Assembly: GCA_002398875.1 (NCBI GenBank)
Contig: DHCC01000051.1
Coordinates: 1-20,800 of the forward strand
Source: Bacteroidales bacterium UBA4912
GTDB lineage: Bacteria; Bacteroidota; Bacteroidia; Bacteroidales; Dysgonomonadaceae
Length of the DNA stretch: 20,800 nt
Direction: 5' to 3'
Positions within the stretch are counted from its first letter, which is position 1, and the number at the start of each line of letters is the position of its first letter. Below the pieces are notes generated by a model, which did no database searches, had not been told where the DNA came from, and saw only the letters and a list, made by a program, of their open reading frames with translations. Below, piece by piece: positions 16,439 through 20,800 of the stretch. The translations under genes were made by a program, and so were the position numbers.

Positions 16439-16497
16439 CGACATCTGCTATATTACAGGCTTTTACCCAATTTATGGAAAAAACAATTAAAGACTAA

Positions 16498-17913
16498 ATG
16501 TTGAATATAATCTATATAAAAATGTTGAATATAAATTTTAAAAATAAAGGAAGATTTACTCTTCTCATCGTTATGTTTTTTGTTGTAAGTATAACAATAA
16601 CAAAACCAATTAACGCACAAAACCCAATAATTCAGACCAAATACACAGCAGATCCTGCTCCCATGGTCTGGAATGACAGATTGTATGTTTACACAACTCA
16701 TGATGAAGATGGTTCTACTTGGTTTACTATGAATAACTGGAATCTTTATTCTACTGATGATATGGTAAACTGGACAGATCATGGAAAAATTTTGTCATAT
16801 TCTGATTTTGAATGGGCTAAAGGTGACGCATGGGCCGCACAGTGTATCGAAAGAGATGGCAAATTTTATATGTATGTACCAATGATATCACGTATTAATA
16901 ATCGTGGAGCAATTGGAGTGGCGGTTGCCGATACTCCCATGGGTCCGTTTTACGATCCAATTGGGGAACCATTGGTACAGTCTGAGTGGGGTGATATTGA
17001 TCCTACAGTTTTTATAGATGACGATGGACAGGCATACCTTTACTGGGGAAATCCCAACCTGTATTATGTGAAGCTTAATGATAATATGATTTCGTATGAC
17101 GGGGAGATAGTAAAAGTACCTCTAACTGAAGAGTCTTTTGGGAAAAGAGATGATGATTCAGACAGGAATACGCTTTACGAAGAAGGTCCATGGCTTTATA
17201 AAAGGAATGATCTTTATTATCTTTTCTGGCCGGGAGGACCGATTCCCGAGCATATTGGCTATTCTACGAGTGACAGCCCTATTGGTCCATGGAAATATGG
17301 TGGTGTTGTAATGCCTACTCAGGGTGGGGCGTTTACAAATCATCCAGGTGTAATTGATTTCAGAGGAAAAACGTACTTTTTCTATCATAACGGAGCCCTG
17401 CCCGGAGGAGGCGGTTTTAATAGATCGGTATGCGTGGAAGAGATGACATTCAACCAGGATGGCAGTGTACTTCAACTTAATATGACAGAAGGAATAAAGC
17501 AAGGATTAAGCACTTTAAACCCATATATAATGAATCAGGCAGAAACGATTGCATTCTCCGAAGGATTTAAAGCATCTCAAAATAAAGAAGTGGGTGTATT
17601 TGTGACTGCAAACAAAGATAACAGCTATATAAAAGTGCGAGATGTTGATTTCAAAGAAAAAGGCGCTACTCAATTCAGAGCACGCGTAAGCACTACCCAC
17701 AACGATCCTGTAACTCTTGAAGTAAGACTGGGAAGTATTGATGGAGAAAAAATTGCATCAGTAAGAATACCTCGGACAGGAGGAAGCAACAGATGGGCTT
17801 TGGTGAATTCAGATGTTCCGGGAGTTACTGGCGTTCATGACATATATTTCGTAGTAAAAGGAAGACCTCAGAGTCATTTAATGTACTTCGATTACTGGAT
17901 GTTTTCAGAATAA
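16498..17913 (+). CDS. GH43 arabinofuranosidase-like enzyme with C-terminal CBM6, subfamily 29-like
   Basis: 471 residues from the first ATG; an equally plausible in-frame ATG at 16522 gives 463. The two starts lie in a 13-base duplication, so the true start is unclear. A signal peptide ends near PINAQ (about residue 41). The GH43 propeller, about 42-335, shows D52 in TADPAPMVWND, D168 in GDIDPTVFIDDDG and E229 in LYEEGPWLYKR, the three acidic positions of the family. GGGGFNRSVCVEEMTFNQDG ends the catalytic part, as in arabinoxylan arabinofuranohydrolase-type GH43. A CBM6 follows at about 345-471 (MNQAETIAFSEGF, YIKVRDVDF, TLEVRLGSIDGEKIASVRIP, YFDYWMFSE). It probably removes alpha-L-arabinofuranose from xylan or its oligosaccharides. 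Endo-xylanase or beta-xylosidase activity in related subfamilies is possible. The upstream gap is 59 bases and holds no convincing promoter. Confidence 0.9.
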   Translation: MLNIIYIKMLNINFKNKGRFTLLIVMFFVVSITITKPINAQNPIIQTKYTADPAPMVWNDRLYVYTTHDEDGSTWFTMNNWNLYSTDDMVNWTDHGKILSYSDFEWAKGDAWAAQCIERDGKFYMYVPMISRINNRGAIGVAVADTPMGPFYDPIGEPLVQSEWGDIDPTVFIDDDGQAYLYWGNPNLYYVKLNDNMISYDGEIVKVPLTEESFGKRDDDSDRNTLYEEGPWLYKRNDLYYLFWPGGPIPEHIGYSTSDSPIGPWKYGGVVMPTQGGAFTNHPGVIDFRGKTYFFYHNGALPGGGGFNRSVCVEEMTFNQDGSVLQLNMTEGIKQGLSTLNPYIMNQAETIAFSEGFKASQNKEVGVFVTANKDNSYIKVRDVDFKEKGATQFRARVSTTHNDPVTLEVRLGSIDGEKIASVRIPRTGGSNRWALVNSDVPGVTGVHDIYFVVKGRPQSHLMYFDYWMFSE

Positions 17914-17966
17914 ACCATCAATTAAATTGATTACAAAAAATAATATTCAAACAAAAAATAATTATA

Positions 17967-19907
17967 ATGAAAAAAGTCTTTTTATCTATTCTCTTATTTA
18001 TCATAACACAAATTGTTTTCTCTCAAATATCATCTGTTTCTAGCCCTGACGGAATGCTGAAACTTGATATATTTCTTGAAGAAGGACATCCATATTATTC
18101 CGTTATTTATGATGGAAAGACCATACTCGAAAAATCACCTCTTGGTATTATTACAAACGAAGGAGACTTCAGTAAAGATTTAATATATAAAAAACATAAT
18201 ACCGAAAGGATTGATAAGAAATACACTCAAGATAGAATAAAGAAATCAGACATTCATTATATTGCCAACAGGCTGGATGTAGCTTTTGAAGATGTTAAGC
18301 AGAGAGAAATAAAAATTGTATTTCAGGTGAGTGATAACGATATAGCTTTCAGGTATGAACTCCCTCACTGGGGGGAAAGAAGAGCTGTTGTTGTTGAGAA
18401 AGAAGCAACCGGATTTAAGTTTCCTGAATACACTACTACTTTCCTTTCTCCGATGATGGGAGCCATGGGTGCATTTGCAAGAACATCTCCCAGCTACGAA
18501 AGCGGCTATACCAATGATGAGCCTGTGGGCAGGGGTACACATGGCAAACTTGGATATGTTTTCCCGGGCCTCTTCCGAATTGGTGATGATGGATGGGTAC
18601 TATTGTCAGAAACAGGAGTAAATAGTCAGTATTGTGCGTCTCATCTGAGTGATGGAACAAAAGATGGTCTATATTTGGTTGAATTTCCACATTTAGATCA
18701 GAACAACGGTTTCGGTAGCAATGGGGCACAACTCTCCCTTCCCGGTGTTACTCCATGGCGTACCATAACGGTCGGTAGTACCCTGAAACCCATAGTGGAG
18801 ACAACAATCCCGTTTGATGTTGTGGAACCTTTATATGAACCTTCACAAGATTATAAATTAGGACGCGGAACTTGGAGCTGGATTGTTTGGCAAGACCAAA
18901 GTATGAACTGGGATGATCAGGTAAAGTATATCAACTTTGCTTCAGAAATGGGTTATGAATATATTCTAATTGATGCTTTGTGGGATACAAATATCGGGTA
19001 CGAAAAGATGGAAGAGTTGATAGAATATGCTGGTTCAAAGGGAGTAGATGTTTTCCTTTGGTATAATTCAAACGGAGGCTTCAATGATGCTCCACAAGGT
19101 CCGAGAAACAAATTGAATACCTCCATATCAAGAAAAAAAGAGATGAAATGGCTGCAGAAAGTTGGTGTAAAAGGTTTGAAAGTGGATTTTTTCGGTGGAG
19201 ATAAACAGGAAACTATGCGTTTTTATGAGGATATTCTCTCAGATGCCAACGATCATGAATTGATGATTATTTTCCACGGATGTACACTTCCACGCGGATG
19301 GGAACGTATGTATCCTAACTTCATGGGTAGCGAAGCTGTACTTGCATCCGAGATGCTTATCTTCTCACAGGATGTGCGTGAAAAAGAGGCATTCTATGCT
19401 ACCTTACATCCCTTCATTCGCAATAGTGTTGCAAGTATGGAATTTGGCGGAGTGTTTTTTAATAAATACTTAAACCGAGGAAACAGTAGAGGTCAGAAAC
19501 GACTTACCACGGATGTATTTCAGATTGCTACCGGCATTCTTTTTCAGAATCCGGTTCAGATGTTTGCTCTCACACCTAACAATCTTACAGATACGCCAGA
19601 GATACTTATCAACTTTATGAAAGAAATTCCAACAACTTGGGATGAAACTATATACATCGATGGTTACCCCGGAAAATATACTGTTATAGCACGCCGTCAC
19701 GGGGAACAATGGTACATTGCCGGAGTGAGTGCAGAGGAAAAACCGATTGATTTAAAACTGAGTCTGCCAATGTTGAAAGGGAAAAAGGTCAGCATTTATA
19801 ACGACAATGTAAATAAAGAACCTATATTATCTGACGTACAAATCAACAATAATGGTATGTTGTCAATTACTATTCAACCAAAAGGAGGTTTTGTTGTAAA
19901 GTATTAG
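17967..19907 (+). CDS. GH97 retaining-type glycosidase (second paralogue), soluble periplasmic
   Basis: 646 residues with a type I signal peptide (MKKVFLSILLFIITQIVFSQ) and no lipobox, unlike the GH97 at 8930-10825. Domain order is the same: N-terminal sandwich (about 20-290; SSVSSPDGMLKLDI, DNDIAFRYELP), barrel (about 295-555), C-terminal sandwich ending KGGFVVKY. GVKGLKVDFFGGD carries the putative nucleophile D407 and FMGSEAVLASE the putative acid/base E456, so it should also be a retaining enzyme. HGCTLPRGWERMYPN is typical of the family. Where the first paralogue has GPMDYTPGTF this one has a MEFGGVFFNKYLNRGN segment, a different wall of the active site. The sugar removed may therefore differ, for example alpha-galactose in another linkage or another alpha-sugar. 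The specificity is inference only. The gap to the next gene is 40 bases and contains a short hairpin. Confidence 0.92.
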   Translation: MKKVFLSILLFIITQIVFSQISSVSSPDGMLKLDIFLEEGHPYYSVIYDGKTILEKSPLGIITNEGDFSKDLIYKKHNTERIDKKYTQDRIKKSDIHYIANRLDVAFEDVKQREIKIVFQVSDNDIAFRYELPHWGERRAVVVEKEATGFKFPEYTTTFLSPMMGAMGAFARTSPSYESGYTNDEPVGRGTHGKLGYVFPGLFRIGDDGWVLLSETGVNSQYCASHLSDGTKDGLYLVEFPHLDQNNGFGSNGAQLSLPGVTPWRTITVGSTLKPIVETTIPFDVVEPLYEPSQDYKLGRGTWSWIVWQDQSMNWDDQVKYINFASEMGYEYILIDALWDTNIGYEKMEELIEYAGSKGVDVFLWYNSNGGFNDAPQGPRNKLNTSISRKKEMKWLQKVGVKGLKVDFFGGDKQETMRFYEDILSDANDHELMIIFHGCTLPRGWERMYPNFMGSEAVLASEMLIFSQDVREKEAFYATLHPFIRNSVASMEFGGVFFNKYLNRGNSRGQKRLTTDVFQIATGILFQNPVQMFALTPNNLTDTPEILINFMKEIPTTWDETIYIDGYPGKYTVIARRHGEQWYIAGVSAEEKPIDLKLSLPMLKGKKVSIYNDNVNKEPILSDVQINNNGMLSITIQPKGGFVVKY

Positions 19908-19908
19908 C

Positions 19909-19924
19909 AAGAGACCACTCTCTT
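19909..19924 (+). other. Short hairpin between GH97 and GH127 genes
   Basis: AAGAGA and TCTCTT form a perfect 6-bp stem around a CCAC loop, starting two bases after the GH97 stop codon. No U-tract follows (the sequence continues AATTTAATAT), so it is a weak candidate for termination. It could act in transcript processing or partial attenuation ahead of the last gene. Confidence 0.3.
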
Positions 19925-19947
19925 AATTTAATATACAGTTTACAAGA

Positions 19948-20800
19948 ATGAAAAATAAATATATCTGGTTGTATATAATTCTTTTTATCTGTATCGGTGA
20001 ATTGCAGGCACAGGATAAATTATACAAAAACCATTTTTCGGTATCTGACGTAAAATTACTTGAGGGACCTTTCAAAGATGCTAATGATCTGAATATCAAG
20101 ATACTTTTACAGTATGATGTTGATCGGCTTTTAGCTCCATATCGACTTGTTGCAGGCTTACCTGCAAAAGCCATCAGCTATCCCAATTGGGAGGGATTAG
20201 ACGGTCATGTAGCTGGTCATTACCTTACTGCCATGGCAATTAATTACGCTTCCACAGGCAATATTAGTTGTAAAGAACGAATGGAGTACATGATATCAGA
20301 ACTCGAAGAGTGTCTTAAGGCAAATGCTATTAATAATTCAGATTGGGGTATAGGATATATTGGGGGGTTCCCAAATAGTGCTCGACTATGGTCTGATTTT
20401 AAAAAAGGTAATCTGGGAATATACCATTCATCCTGGGCACCTTTTTATAACCTACATAAAATGTATGCAGGTTTAAGAGATGCCTGGCTTTATTGCGATA
20501 ATGAAAAAGCTAAATGGCTTTTCATGCAATTTTGCGATTGGGGTATCGACATTACTTCTGACTTTACAGACGATCAAATGCAAAATATGCTTAATATGGA
20601 ACATGGTGGTATGAATGAAATCTTTGCAGATGCATTTCAGATTACAGGTGACAAAAAATATCTGATAGCAGCAAAAAGATATTCGCACAAAATGTTTCTT
20701 GAGCCATTGTCAAAGGGAAATGATATTCTTGACAACAAGCATGCTAATACTCAGATACCTAAATTTATTGGATTCACAAGAATCGCTGAACTGAGTGGTG
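19948..20800 (+). CDS. GH127/GH146 (DUF1680) beta-L-arabinofuranosidase-like enzyme, 5' part only
   Basis: The gene starts at ATG 19948 and runs off the window after about 284 codons. Signal peptide about 1-21 (MKNKYIWLYIILFICIGELQ). The family signature is clear: DVKLLEGPFKDANDLN, LLQYDVDRLLAPYRLVAGLP (about 53-72), WEGLDGHVAGHYLTAMAINY (about 81-100), WAPFYNLHKMYAGLRDAW, MEHGGMNEIFAD (E218-E224) and HANTQIPK (H265-K272). Known GH127 and GH146 members hydrolyse beta-L-arabinofuranosides and use a cysteine nucleophile with a zinc-binding Cys/Glu cluster. The cysteine cluster lies beyond the visible part, so catalytic competence cannot be judged. Family assignment is firm; the choice between GH127 and GH146 and the substrate are not. 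It sits at the end of the visible operon with the xylan side-chain enzymes, which suggests a role on an arabinose-bearing side chain. Confidence 0.9.
   Translation, partial: MKNKYIWLYIILFICIGELQAQDKLYKNHFSVSDVKLLEGPFKDANDLNIKILLQYDVDRLLAPYRLVAGLPAKAISYPNWEGLDGHVAGHYLTAMAINYASTGNISCKERMEYMISELEECLKANAINNSDWGIGYIGGFPNSARLWSDFKKGNLGIYHSSWAPFYNLHKMYAGLRDAWLYCDNEKAKWLFMQFCDWGIDITSDFTDDQMQNMLNMEHGGMNEIFADAFQITGDKKYLIAAKRYSHKMFLEPLSKGNDILDNKHANTQIPKFIGFTRIAELSG

Noticed and set aside
17917..17931. A/T-rich dyad ATCAATT-A-AATTGAT after the GH43-CBM6 stop
   Set aside because: The stem is weak, no U-tract follows, and such palindromes are expected by chance in A/T-rich gaps. It is not supported as an operator or terminator.
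1..20800. tRNA, rRNA, CRISPR arrays, insertion sequences, phage or toxin genes
   Set aside because: None seen. Gaps between genes are at most about 60 bases, and no repeat arrays or transposase motifs were found on either strand.

Overview
The window is AT-rich and reads like a Bacteroidales genome (Bacteroides, Parabacteroides or Dysgonomonas type). Leaders are A/T-rich without Shine-Dalgarno sequences, nearly every product has a signal peptide or lipobox, and the families are those of Bacteroidetes polysaccharide utilization loci (PULs). All eleven genes are on the + strand, separated by about 9 to 60 bases, with no clear internal promoter or strong terminator. This looks like one long operon cut at both ends.

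Layout: (1) the 3' end of a secreted protein with an Ig-like segment and a C-terminal beta-sandwich, 2-490; (2) GH43, subfamily 12-like, 513-2099; (3) GH8, like reducing-end xylose-releasing exo-oligoxylanase, 2122-3393; (4) a GH43 - beta-sandwich - linker - CE6/SGNH esterase fusion, 3427-6273; (5) GH31 alpha-xylosidase-like with a PA14 insert, 6308-8920; (6) a GH97 lipoprotein, 8930-10825; (7) a very long GH3 with a CBM6-like insert and a four-module tail, 10845-14669; (8) GH43, subfamily 1-like beta-xylosidase, 14714-16438; (9) GH43 with C-terminal CBM6, subfamily 29-like, 16498-17913; (10) a second GH97 with a type I signal peptide, 17967-19907; (11) the 5' part of a GH127/GH146 (DUF1680) beta-L-arabinofuranosidase-type enzyme, 19948 to the window end.

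Together the genes look like the side-chain-trimming and oligosaccharide-finishing half of a complex heteroxylan PUL. CE6 would remove acetyl groups. The GH43s, GH127, GH31 and GH97s would strip arabinose, terminal xylose and galactose. GH8 would cut xylose from reducing ends, and GH43/GH3 would finish xylo-oligosaccharides from the non-reducing end. The mix of GH31, GH97, GH3 and GH43 resembles loci used on highly decorated glucuronoarabinoxylans such as corn bran. No SusC/SusD pair, hybrid two-component regulator, obvious endo-xylanase or alpha-glucuronidase lies inside the window, so these are probably upstream or downstream.

No RNA gene, insertion sequence, CRISPR array or phage gene was seen. 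I do not see a wholly new system. The most unusual material is the multi-module architecture, chiefly the GH43-CE6 fusion, the GH3 tail, and a small beta-sandwich linker that seems shared between them. All functions are inferred from family motifs read by eye.
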